The notes under the pieces: model-generated
What the model saw: the letters and a program-made list of their open reading frames with translations, nothing else
What the model was told of the DNA's origin: nothing
The model's database searches: none
Part shown: piece after piece, positions 8,174-15,468 of the stretch
How positions within the stretch are numbered: the stretch's first letter is position 1
How the letters are laid out: each line of letters starts with the position of its first letter
Position numbers and translations under genes: made by a program
Assembly (NCBI GenBank): GCA_021298815.1
Contig: JAJTHE010000021.1
Coordinates: 62,001-126,000, forward strand
Origin: Betaproteobacteria bacterium
GTDB taxonomy: Bacteria > Pseudomonadota > Gammaproteobacteria > Burkholderiales > CAIKXV01
DNA length: 64,000 nt
Direction: 5' to 3'

Positions 8174-8833
8174 TCAATCCTGGCTGAGGCCGATCTGCTT
8201 CACGATGGCGGCGTACCTGGCCTGTTCGCCGAGGACATAGGTGCGGGTCGCCTCCGGCGTGCTGGACATCGGCTCGGCCGCCTGCTGGGCGAGCTGGGTC
8301 CGCGCTTCCGTCGACGCAACGAACTTCACGATCTCGCGGTTCAGCTGCTGGATGATCGATCGGGGTGTCGAGGCAGGCACGGCAACCGCATAGAACTGGC
8401 GAAGGTCGAAGCCCTTCGCGCCGGATTCCGCCGCGGTCGGTACGTCGGGAAGGACCGAGGAGCGGCTGCCACCCGTGACGGCGAGCACCCGCAGCCGCCC
8501 CGCCTGGATCTGCGGCAGCGCGTTGACCAGGTTCAGCATGCCCATCTGGACCTCGCCGGAAATGATCGCGTTCATCGCGATCGCCCCGGACTTGTAGGGC
8601 ACGTGCGACAGGTCTGCGCCGGTGAGGATCTGCAGCAACGCGGGCGCCAGGTGGGTGATGCCGCCTGCGCCGCTCGACGCATACCGAACTTCGCCGGGCC
8701 GCGCCTTGCTGTAGGCGACCAGCTCGGCGATCGCCTTCACCGGCAATGCAGGGTTCGCGACGAAGGTGTTCATCAGCGTGGCGACCATCGACATGTAGTC
8801 GAGGTCCCTGGCGAGGTCGTAGGGCACGTTCTT
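8174..8833 (-). pseudogene. Bug receptor B2, 5'-truncated
   Basis: The frame encodes only the last two thirds of a Bug receptor (about 219 residues against 320 or so for the family). Homology starts abruptly at KNVPYDLARDLDY, equivalent to about residue 105 of the intact genes, with a stop codon three codons further up. The signal peptide, the first PGG ligand loop and the PDGYTLL block are missing and not found in another frame upstream. The rest is undamaged, including HVPYKS, LPDVPTAAESG and the C-terminal helix. A GTG at 8825-8827 could start a cytoplasmic fragment. A deletion at about 8834 explains this best. Confidence 0.82.
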
Positions 8834-8899
8834 GTGGACTCATCGCGGCGACCGCGGGAGTCTCGTACCCTCGGGCTGGTCGGTGAGACCGACAAAGGT

Positions 8900-9385
8900 C
8901 TATGTTCGATCCGATCCATTCGCCGGAGCATCGCGCCTGGAGCGGGCCCTCGTCGAGCGAACGAGACTGAACAAGCGCGGCAGGCCGAGCCGGGACAGCT
9001 TGGCGCGGTGCCGGGCTACCCACGGGTAGGCGCGCTCGAACAACGGCCGCAGCCGTGCGCTCGCCCAGAAGCGTGCGATGCCGGGCAGTCCGGCGGCAGC
9101 ATATGCAAGCGCGAACACATCGACCCCGCGATACCACTGCCCGTTCACGTCGCGCGCGTGGATCGCGGCCATCATTTGCTCGCGCGTCACCCCGTCTTCC
9201 TTAAACGCACGATCGTCGAAACAGGGGGCGCTGCAATCGACGAGGCGTAGGTGGCCGTGCCGATCGCCCTCGGCTAGCATGCGGATCTCGCTCGCGCACA
9301 ATTCGCAGGAAGCGTCGTAGTAGACGATGAGCGGCATTGCCGCCTGATCGATCCTTCCGGGGAGCTTCACGGAGTATCCGCTCAT
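8900..9385 (-). CDS. DCC-family (DUF393) thiol-disulfide oxidoreductase-like protein
   Basis: This 161-residue protein has the DCC signature YYDASCELCASE at about residues 22-33, giving a CxxC pair. It is followed by a hydrophobic region with WYRGVDVFALA and a basic C-terminal tail (LFSLVRSTRARSRR). The family is thioredoxin-like by prediction and its reaction is not established. Its start overlaps the regulator stop as ATGA (9382-9385), so the two are translationally coupled. The tail of about 20 residues beyond PRLF borders the breakpoint that removed the front of B2. It may be partly acquired sequence. Confidence 0.82.
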   Translation of the reverse strand: MSGYSVKLPGRIDQAAMPLIVYYDASCELCASEIRMLAEGDRHGHLRLVDCSAPCFDDRAFKEDGVTREQMMAAIHARDVNGQWYRGVDVFALAYAAAGLPGIARFWASARLRPLFERAYPWVARHRAKLSRLGLPRLFSLVRSTRARSRRDAPANGSDRT

Positions 9386-9993
9386 TTGAACTTGCCATCC
9401 CGCAGCAGCCCCTGCACGCGTGCACCGAGCTTGAGCACCTTCATCATCGTGTCCGGCTGCAATCGCAGCATCTCGTCACCCCAGCTTCCCAGCGACTCCA
9501 TCAAGGCCAGCGTGTCCTTCAGCCGCTGCTGGCGATCGACATCCTCGGCGGCAAACGAAGGATCGGAAACGCACGCGCGCAACGCGCTGATCGTCGGATC
9601 GAACTCGCGTGCCTTGCGCTCGTGCACCACCGTGCGGAAAAGGTCCCACACGTCACGCGAAGTCTCGAAGTGATCCCGTCGGTCGCTGCGCAGGTGCACG
9701 ACGCGCACCAGATGCCAGGCCTGGAGTTCCTTGAGGCTGGTACTGACGTTCGAGCGCGCCACGCCGAGGGCAGCCGCGATTTCCTCCGCGTGCATCGGCC
9801 TCCCGACGATGAACAGCAGCGCGTGGATCTGCGCCACGGTGCGGTTCACGCCCCAACGCGAGCCCATCTCGCCCCAGTGCATCACGAACCGCTCGGTGAC
9901 CTCGCTCATCGACGCCGATGCCTGGGGCGTTTCCGCTTCAGCAGCGCTCGCTGATTGCGCATGCGCCTGGGCATTCAGGGGTTGCCTTGCCAT
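9382..9993 (-). CDS. GbsR/MarR-family transcriptional regulator
   Basis: The 203-residue protein contains a winged helix at about residues 60-125 (GEMGSRWGVNRTVAQIHALL, then AEEIAAALGVARSNVSTSLK). This is typical of the GbsR branch of MarR regulators, which often sense osmolytes or quaternary amines. A long alpha-helical C-terminus probably forms the dimer interface. I selected MARQPLNAQ as start because GAGGA lies 8 bases upstream; MRTQTMARQ at 10008 is an alternative. It is transcribed divergently from the SDR gene and co-transcribed with the DCC gene. A candidate operator sits in its own promoter. Confidence 0.85.
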   Translation of the reverse strand: MARQPLNAQAHAQSASAAEAETPQASASMSEVTERFVMHWGEMGSRWGVNRTVAQIHALLFIVGRPMHAEEIAAALGVARSNVSTSLKELQAWHLVRVVHLRSDRRDHFETSRDVWDLFRTVVHERKAREFDPTISALRACVSDPSFAAEDVDRQQRLKDTLALMESLGSWGDEMLRLQPDTMMKVLKLGARVQGLLRDGKFK

Positions 9994-10027
9994 CGTCTGT
10001 GTCCTCATTGCGTTAAGCGTTGCAATA

Positions 10028-10064
10028 ATTCTAGTGATGTCGTACATTTCAGTCAATACAGAAA
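10028..10064 (-). promoter_or_regulatory. promoter and candidate operator of the GbsR-type regulator
   Basis: On the minus strand, TTGACT (10056-10051), 17 bp, then TAGAAT (10033-10028) form a near-consensus sigma70 promoter for the regulator and DCC gene. An inverted repeat TTTCnGTnnnnACnGAAA occupies 10047-10064 and covers the -35 box. It lies in the 93-bp divergent gap before the SDR gene, so one site could control both directions. The sequences are visible; binding by the adjacent regulator is inferred. Confidence 0.68.
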
Positions 10065-10086
10065 ATACTGACGATCCGGAGATCCA

Positions 10087-11097
10087 ATGAAAAGCGTGCT
10101 GAACGTGCTGGTCCTGGGCGGCAACGGGTTCATCGGTCGACACGCTGTCGCAGCGCTGCGCGGCGTCGGGCACCGGGTGATCGTCGGCTCCCGCACCACC
10201 GGCAGCAACCGGCAGGGCACACCGCTGGACGTGAACCCGGCGCTCGAAATGCGGCAGGTGAGGCTGCACCAGTTGCTCGAAGCCGAGGACTGGATGCCTC
10301 TGATCCGGGATGTCGATGTCGTGCTCAACTGCGTCGGCATCCTGCGCGAGCGTCCGGGAGAATCCTACGACACGGTCCACCACCGTGGCCCTGCGGCGCT
10401 GGCCCGCGCGTGTGCACGTAGCGACAAACGGCTGCTCCATGTGTCCGCGCTGGGCCTTTCTTCGCAGGCGCGCAGCCGCTTCATCCGCTCCAAGCTCCAG
10501 GGCGAGCAGGCCTTGCGCGACGCTGCCCCTGATTGTGTGATCGTGCGCCCATCGCTGCTCGATGGCGATGGGGGTTTCGGTGCCGGCTGGCTGCGCGCAT
10601 TGGCGCGCTTCCCGGTGCACGTTGTACCAGGCGGACCAGGCGCCCACGCGCGCATGGCCCCGTTGTCAGCGCGCGATCTCGGGGAGGCGTTGGCGCGGTT
10701 GTGCGTACGCAGCCACGGCAGCCCGACTACGCTCGACTTCGGCGGACCGGCCTCGCTCAGCATGCGCGAGTATCTGAGCGTGCTGCGGCCTGCACGACTC
10801 GGTCAGGCGTGGTGCTTGGTGGTGCCTCGATGGCTTGCCCGCATCGGGAGCCACGTGTGCGACCTGTTTCACTGGTCGCCTTACTCCTTTGGCCATTTCG
10901 AACTGATGTCTAAGGATAACCTGCCGAAGGTCAACGCGCTGCCTGCAGTCCTCGGGCGTGCGCCGGTTGCCATCGGTGCAGCGCCATCGGCATGCGACGC
11001 AGGCACCGGGACGGCGCAATGGCACCCGTCGCTGCTTGCTGCGAAAAAGACCCCCCCGGGTGCAGTGGTAAACCGCCGATCGCCTAGAGCCGTATAG
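10087..11097 (+). CDS. NAD(P)-binding SDR-family protein (extended/NmrA-like)
   Basis: The 336-residue protein opens with a Rossmann nucleotide loop, LVLGGNGFIGRHAV, at residues 8-21. It has the LNCVGILRE strand at about residues 80-88 and an HVSAL segment in place of the classical YxxxK triad. That arrangement is usual for atypical extended SDRs, complex I NDUFA9-like and NmrA-like, which bind NAD(P) as regulators or act as oxidoreductases on unknown substrates. GGAG is five bases before the ATG. Its neighbours are the divergent GbsR-DCC pair. The 3' end overlaps the convergent B3 gene by 14 bases. The last 60 residues are low in family signal. Confidence 0.75.
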   Translation: MKSVLNVLVLGGNGFIGRHAVAALRGVGHRVIVGSRTTGSNRQGTPLDVNPALEMRQVRLHQLLEAEDWMPLIRDVDVVLNCVGILRERPGESYDTVHHRGPAALARACARSDKRLLHVSALGLSSQARSRFIRSKLQGEQALRDAAPDCVIVRPSLLDGDGGFGAGWLRALARFPVHVVPGGPGAHARMAPLSARDLGEALARLCVRSHGSPTTLDFGGPASLSMREYLSVLRPARLGQAWCLVVPRWLARIGSHVCDLFHWSPYSFGHFELMSKDNLPKVNALPAVLGRAPVAIGAAPSACDAGTGTAQWHPSLLAAKKTPPGAVVNRRSPRAV

Positions 11098-12061
11098 CCG
11101 CATCCCGTGCAAGCTTCACCCAGCGCGCATGGTCCGCACGCAGGAATGCCGCGAACGCTTCACTCCCGGAGAAGTGCGGCTCGGATCCCAGCCGCGTGAG
11201 CGCTTCGCGCGTGTCCGCCTGCTGCATGGACGTGTCGATGTCCCGTTCCAGCCGTGCGGCCGCTTCCCGCGGCGTGCCGGTCGGCGCGAATACGCCGGTC
11301 CAGAGCGTGACCTCGTAGTCCGGCAACCCCGACTCGGCCACGGTCGGCAGTTCGGGCATCGTAGCCGAGCGCCGCGCGGTGGTGATCGCCAGTGCGCGCA
11401 GCCGGCCGGCCTTCACCAGTGCGATCGACCCGGGCATGGTGTGCGTTCCCGCCTGCAGCACGCCAGCCATCAGGTCGGTGTACGGCACGCCCTTGTAGGC
11501 GACATGCTCCATGCGCACGCCGCTCATGGTGTTGAACAGCAGCATCCCGAGGTGGGTCATCGAGCCCACGCCGGTGGAGCCGAAGTTGATCTCGCCCGGG
11601 CGCTTGCGCGCAAGTTCGATCAGATCGCGCGGCGTGCGGGCCGGAAGCGCCGGGTGCACCAGCAGCACCAGCGGCACGTCGGCTACCCGTGCGATGGGGA
11701 TGAAGTCCTTCAGCGGGTCGAAGGGCAGCTTGTTGTTGATCGCGGGCAGCATCGTGATCTCGGACGCCGAGCCCAGCAGCAGGGTGTAGCCATCCGGTGC
11801 CGCGCGCGCGGCCACTTCGGTGCCGATCACCCCGGCTGCACCGACACGGTTGTCGATCACGATCTGCTGGCGCAGGTGCTCGGTCAGTCGCTGCGACAGG
11901 ATGCGCGCGGTGGAGTCGGAGCCGCCGCCCACCGGGAAGGGCACGATCATGCGGATCGGCTTGGCCGGGAAGGCCTGCGCATGTGCGGCCGCCGGTGCGA
12001 CAGCGGCCAGCGCGAGCAGCGCGGTGGCCCGGACGAACGGGCGGGCGGACTGAAGGGGCAT
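11084..12061 (-). CDS. Bug/TctC receptor B3
   Basis: The 325-residue precursor has signal peptide MPLQSARPFVRATALLALAA..., cleaved near AHA-QA, and AAGGAG before the ATG. The first ligand loop is PFPVGGGSD (Val in place of the usual Pro before GG) and the second is HVAYKG rather than VPYKG. Both changes lie where ligand contacts are made, so its substrate may differ from those of B1 or B7. It follows the RidA-family gene by 46 bp on the same strand, pointing to transport and clean-up of a nitrogen-containing or 2-oxo compound. Its stop overlaps the convergent SDR gene. Confidence 0.93.
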   Translation of the reverse strand: MPLQSARPFVRATALLALAAVAPAAAHAQAFPAKPIRMIVPFPVGGGSDSTARILSQRLTEHLRQQIVIDNRVGAAGVIGTEVAARAAPDGYTLLLGSASEITMLPAINNKLPFDPLKDFIPIARVADVPLVLLVHPALPARTPRDLIELARKRPGEINFGSTGVGSMTHLGMLLFNTMSGVRMEHVAYKGVPYTDLMAGVLQAGTHTMPGSIALVKAGRLRALAITTARRSATMPELPTVAESGLPDYEVTLWTGVFAPTGTPREAAARLERDIDTSMQQADTREALTRLGSEPHFSGSEAFAAFLRADHARWVKLARDAAIRL

Positions 12062-12107
12062 CGGGATCTCCTTGTCGCGCCGATTCGCGCGGCGGAACGA
12101 AAGGCGC

Positions 12108-12569
12108 TCAGCGCCCGGGATAGGCGACCACCATCTCGATCTCCAGGCGCGCACCCGGCGTCGAGAGCTGGTTCACGCACACCGTGGTGCTCGCCGGTGT
12201 CCAGTCGGCGAAGACCTTGCGCAGTTCGGCGCTGATCGCGTTCAGGTCGCGCATGTCGGTGAGGTACTTGGTGACCTTCACCACGTCGGTCCAGACGAGT
12301 CCCTCGTGGTCGAGGATCGAGCGCAGGTTCTCGAGCACCAGCCGGGTCTGCTCGGTGATCGAGCACGGGTGCACATGCTCGTGCAGTTCGTGCGGATGGC
12401 GGTGGTAGAGCGGCGAGGGCGTGGCACCCGAGATGAACAGCAGGTCCGGGCCGCCGGTGACGCGCATCGCGGGCGCGTAGGGCATGTCGGGCCGGCGCGC
12501 AGGCTGGGTCTGGATCTCCTGCACCGACGGGTTGGTCGGTGACGACTGGTAGGGCGGCGTGTTCGGCAT
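12108..12569 (-). CDS. RidA (YjgF/YER057c) family protein
   Basis: The 153-residue protein has the single chorismate-mutase-like domain of RidA proteins with about 30 extra residues in front. Family segments seen are LFISGATP, ENLRSILDHEGLVWTDVVKV, YLTDMRDLNAI and LEIEMVVAYPG. True RidA enamine/imine deaminases keep an arginine in the PARS segment before the last strand. Here that stretch reads PASTTVCV, so the classic deaminase residue seems absent and this is probably another subgroup (often hydrolase-like or unassigned). It is first in a two-gene unit with B3. Confidence 0.85.
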   Translation of the reverse strand: MPNTPPYQSSPTNPSVQEIQTQPARRPDMPYAPAMRVTGGPDLLFISGATPSPLYHRHPHELHEHVHPCSITEQTRLVLENLRSILDHEGLVWTDVVKVTKYLTDMRDLNAISAELRKVFADWTPASTTVCVNQLSTPGARLEIEMVVAYPGR

Positions 12570-12802
12570 GTCCGGATACCCTCCGAAGGAATCGCGTTGC
12601 AGTATCGGCCGCGTCGCGGGCGAGTGTCAACGCAGCGGCGGTACAGGTTCGGCTTTGGCTACAATGCCCCGGATCCTGCAGCCCGGCGGGCTGCCACGAC
12701 GTCGACACCGATCGGCGCGGGGATCGCGAGCGAATGGCGGCAGCGGGCACCGGGCGCATCCCGCATTCCGGGCATCGCCTGCCGCTTCCTGGAGGAGACG
12801 TG

Positions 12803-13795
12803 ATGGACAGACCAAGGGCGGCGCTGCTGGGCGCCGGATCCGCCATGTTCGGCCTTGTCGCTTCGGTGGCCGGCGGCGTCGCCTGGGCGCAGGAGTTTCC
12901 GGTCAAGCCGATCCGGGTGATCGTCGGCTTCGCGCCGGGCGGATCCAACGACATCGTGATCCGGATCGTCGCGCCCCGGTTGTCGGAACTGCTCAAGACC
13001 CAGGTGACGGTCGAGAACCGGCCAGGGGCGAATGCGATCATCGGAACCGATGCGGTGGCCAGGGCCCCTGCCGATGGCTATACGCTGGGCCTGGTCGGGG
13101 TCAGCAACCTGATCCTGAACCCGCTGCTCGATCCCAAGACGCCGTACAACGCGTTGACCGATTTCGTCGGCCTCACGAGCATCGGCATCACCCATCAGGT
13201 GTTTTCGATACACCCGTCCGTGCCCGCGCGTTCGCTGAAGGAACTCGTCGCCCTGGCCCGGGCAAGGCCGGGGCAGCTGAACTTCGGTTCCCCTGGCGCC
13301 GGCGGCCTCAAGCACCTGACACTGGAGTTCATGAACGCCCTCGCGGGGACCCGCATCGAGCACATCGCATACAAGGGTGGCGGCCCGGCGATGACCGATG
13401 CGCTGGGCGGCCAGATCCACGGGGTGCTCGTCGATATTGCCGCGCCCCTGCCCTACATCAGGAAGGGTCGCTTGCGCGCGCTGGCCGTGACTGGCGAGGC
13501 GCGTGCGAAGCAGCTGCCGGAGGTGCCGACCGTCCTTGAGCAGGGCATCCGGATGGTGTCGCTGAACTGGTTCGCGGTGGTGGCGCCGGCGAAGACGCCG
13601 CATAACGTGGTCGACCGGCTGCATCCGGCGCTGGTGAGCGCCTCGCAGTCTCCCGAGGTGAGGCAGCGGTTCGAGGAGATTTCCGTCGAATCGTTCACGC
13701 ATCCTTCGCCCGCCGCGTTCCAGCAGTTCGTGCGCGACGAGTACCTGCGCTGGGGCAACGTCGTGAAGGATTCCAAGGTCGCTGCACGGCTGTAG
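12803..13795 (+). CDS. Bug/TctC receptor B4
   Basis: The 330-residue precursor has signal peptide MDRPRAALLGAGSAMFGLVA, cleaved after VAWA, and a strong GGAGGAG site 5 bases before the ATG. The ligand loops are GFAPGGSND and HIAYKG. Instead of YKxLPYDP it has PKTPYNALTDF and the rare HQVFSIHPSVP. A TACAAT hexamer at 12660-12665 could be a -10 box but has no good -35. The flavoprotein gene starts 14 bp downstream, so the receptor and oxidoreductase are made together. Confidence 0.93.
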   Translation: MDRPRAALLGAGSAMFGLVASVAGGVAWAQEFPVKPIRVIVGFAPGGSNDIVIRIVAPRLSELLKTQVTVENRPGANAIIGTDAVARAPADGYTLGLVGVSNLILNPLLDPKTPYNALTDFVGLTSIGITHQVFSIHPSVPARSLKELVALARARPGQLNFGSPGAGGLKHLTLEFMNALAGTRIEHIAYKGGGPAMTDALGGQIHGVLVDIAAPLPYIRKGRLRALAVTGEARAKQLPEVPTVLEQGIRMVSLNWFAVVAPAKTPHNVVDRLHPALVSASQSPEVRQRFEEISVESFTHPSPAAFQQFVRDEYLRWGNVVKDSKVAARL

Positions 13796-13809
13796 GTGCC
13801 GGAGGGGTG

Positions 13810-15468
13810 ATGTCTGCAATCGAAATCGAATCGATCGAAACGGATGTGCTGGTCCTGGGCGGCGGCGTGGCCGGTTATCGGGCCGCTGCGGCAGCCGCAG
13901 GCGCGGGCGCTTCCGTGGTGCATGCGTTTCGTGCCCGAGGTGCGTCCCAGTACATCTTCGGGTTCAACGTACCGCTCGGGCACAAGGACGCGCGCGACGA
14001 TCCGGAAACCTATTTCGAGGACATCCTGCGCGGCGGCTACCGCCTCAACGACCGTTCGCTGGTGCAGGCGCTGGTCGAAGGCACGCGTCCCGCGCTGGAG
14101 GAACTCGTTGCCATCGGCGTTCCGTTCGCCCGCAATGGCGAGTCCTTCGACCAGCTGAGCCTGTCGGGCAATACCTACCCGAGGTCGGTCTACCACCCGG
14201 ACGGCCTCGGCCCGCTCGCCATCGGAAAGCTCGACCAGCACTGCAGTGCGCAGGGCGTGCGCAAGTTCGCCGGCTGGAAGGCGATTGCCCTGCTGCAGGA
14301 CGGCGCGGAAGTCGTGGGTGCGCTGCTGTACAAGGTGAACGCGCCCGCGCTGCTCGCGGTGCATGCGCGTGCCACCGTGCTTGCGACGGGCGGCATCGGC
14401 GCGATCTACGCCGACAGCACCTATCCGGCGGATGTCGCGGCGGACTCGTACGCGATGGCCCATGCCGCCGGCGCCACGCTGATCGACATGGAGTTCGTGC
14501 AGTTCGAGCCGACAGTGGTCGTGCATCCGGCCGAGTGTCGCGGGCTGGTGATGCCGACCGCCATGTTCGGCGAGGGCGCGCAGCTTCTCAATGCGCTGGG
14601 TGAGCGCTTCATGTACCGCTACAACCCTGACCATGGCGAGATGCGCATCGAGAAGGCGCGCATGGCGCATTGCATCCAGCAGGAAATCTCGGAAGGACGG
14701 GGTTTCCCGGACGGCACGGTGATGTTCGACACGACGGTCGTTCCGCCGGAGCGGCTGGAGAACCACAAGGAGAAGGCGAAGCGCCTGCGCAGCAAGGGTT
14801 TCGAGCCGACCACCGAAGCACCGCGCGTGCGCCCCGCCGCGCACAGCCACATGGGAGGCGTGCAGATCGACAGCCACGCCCGCTCGGGCGTGCCGGGACT
14901 GTTCGCCGCGGGAGAGGCCGCGGGTGGCGTGCATGGCGCCAGCCGTCTGGCGGGCAACGGCGCCAGCGACGTGTTCGTCTTCGGCGGCATCGCGGGCCGG
15001 GGCGCCGCTGCGTCGAAGGTGGAACTGGCGGGGCGCGACTGGGCGGCCATTCAGGCGAGGGCTACCGGGCCGTTGCGTGCTGCGCTCGCTGGTGCGGGCC
15101 AGGCGCGGCCGGACGAACTGAAGGCGTCCGTGCGCTCGGTGCTGCTCGATGCGGCAGGGCTCTATCGCGATCGTCCGGGGTTGATGTCGGGCCTGGAAAG
15201 GCTCGATGCGCTGAAGCGCGAGCTCGATCGAGGGCTGGACGTGCCGGACATGCGCGAGGCAGTGCGCGCCCTCGAGGCGGACAACATGGTCACGATCGCC
15301 CGCTTCATCGTGCGTTCGGCGCTCGAGCGGCAGGAGAGCAGGGGCGCGCACCAGCGCACGGATTTTCCGCTGCGCAGCGACGCGCAGTGGTCGTGCCGTG
15401 TCGCCCTGCGCCCGGGGAGCTCCGGGGGGCGGGTGGAGACCGTGCCGCTGCAGGGCGGACCCGCCTAG
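13810..15468 (+). CDS. FAD-dependent oxidoreductase, fumarate reductase/SdhA-like flavoprotein (copy 1)
   Basis: The 552-residue protein has an N-terminal dinucleotide-binding motif (VLVLGGGVAGYRAAAAAAGA, residues 12-31) and TVLATGGIGAIYADS in mid-sequence. The FAD-pyrophosphate segment is GVPGLFAAGEAAGGVHGASR, followed by GASDVFVFGGIAGR. The helical C-terminus ends with ESRGAHQRTDFP, the SdhA/FrdA/NadB arrangement. No iron-sulfur or membrane-anchor partner lies nearby, so it probably works alone on a soluble dicarboxylate-like substrate brought in by B4. Its stop overlaps that of the convergent synthetase (TAG within CTAG, 15465-15468). The second copy is at 57.4 kb. Confidence 0.87.
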   Translation: MSAIEIESIETDVLVLGGGVAGYRAAAAAAGAGASVVHAFRARGASQYIFGFNVPLGHKDARDDPETYFEDILRGGYRLNDRSLVQALVEGTRPALEELVAIGVPFARNGESFDQLSLSGNTYPRSVYHPDGLGPLAIGKLDQHCSAQGVRKFAGWKAIALLQDGAEVVGALLYKVNAPALLAVHARATVLATGGIGAIYADSTYPADVAADSYAMAHAAGATLIDMEFVQFEPTVVVHPAECRGLVMPTAMFGEGAQLLNALGERFMYRYNPDHGEMRIEKARMAHCIQQEISEGRGFPDGTVMFDTTVVPPERLENHKEKAKRLRSKGFEPTTEAPRVRPAAHSHMGGVQIDSHARSGVPGLFAAGEAAGGVHGASRLAGNGASDVFVFGGIAGRGAAASKVELAGRDWAAIQARATGPLRAALAGAGQARPDELKASVRSVLLDAAGLYRDRPGLMSGLERLDALKRELDRGLDVPDMREAVRALEADNMVTIARFIVRSALERQESRGAHQRTDFPLRSDAQWSCRVALRPGSSGGRVETVPLQGGPA

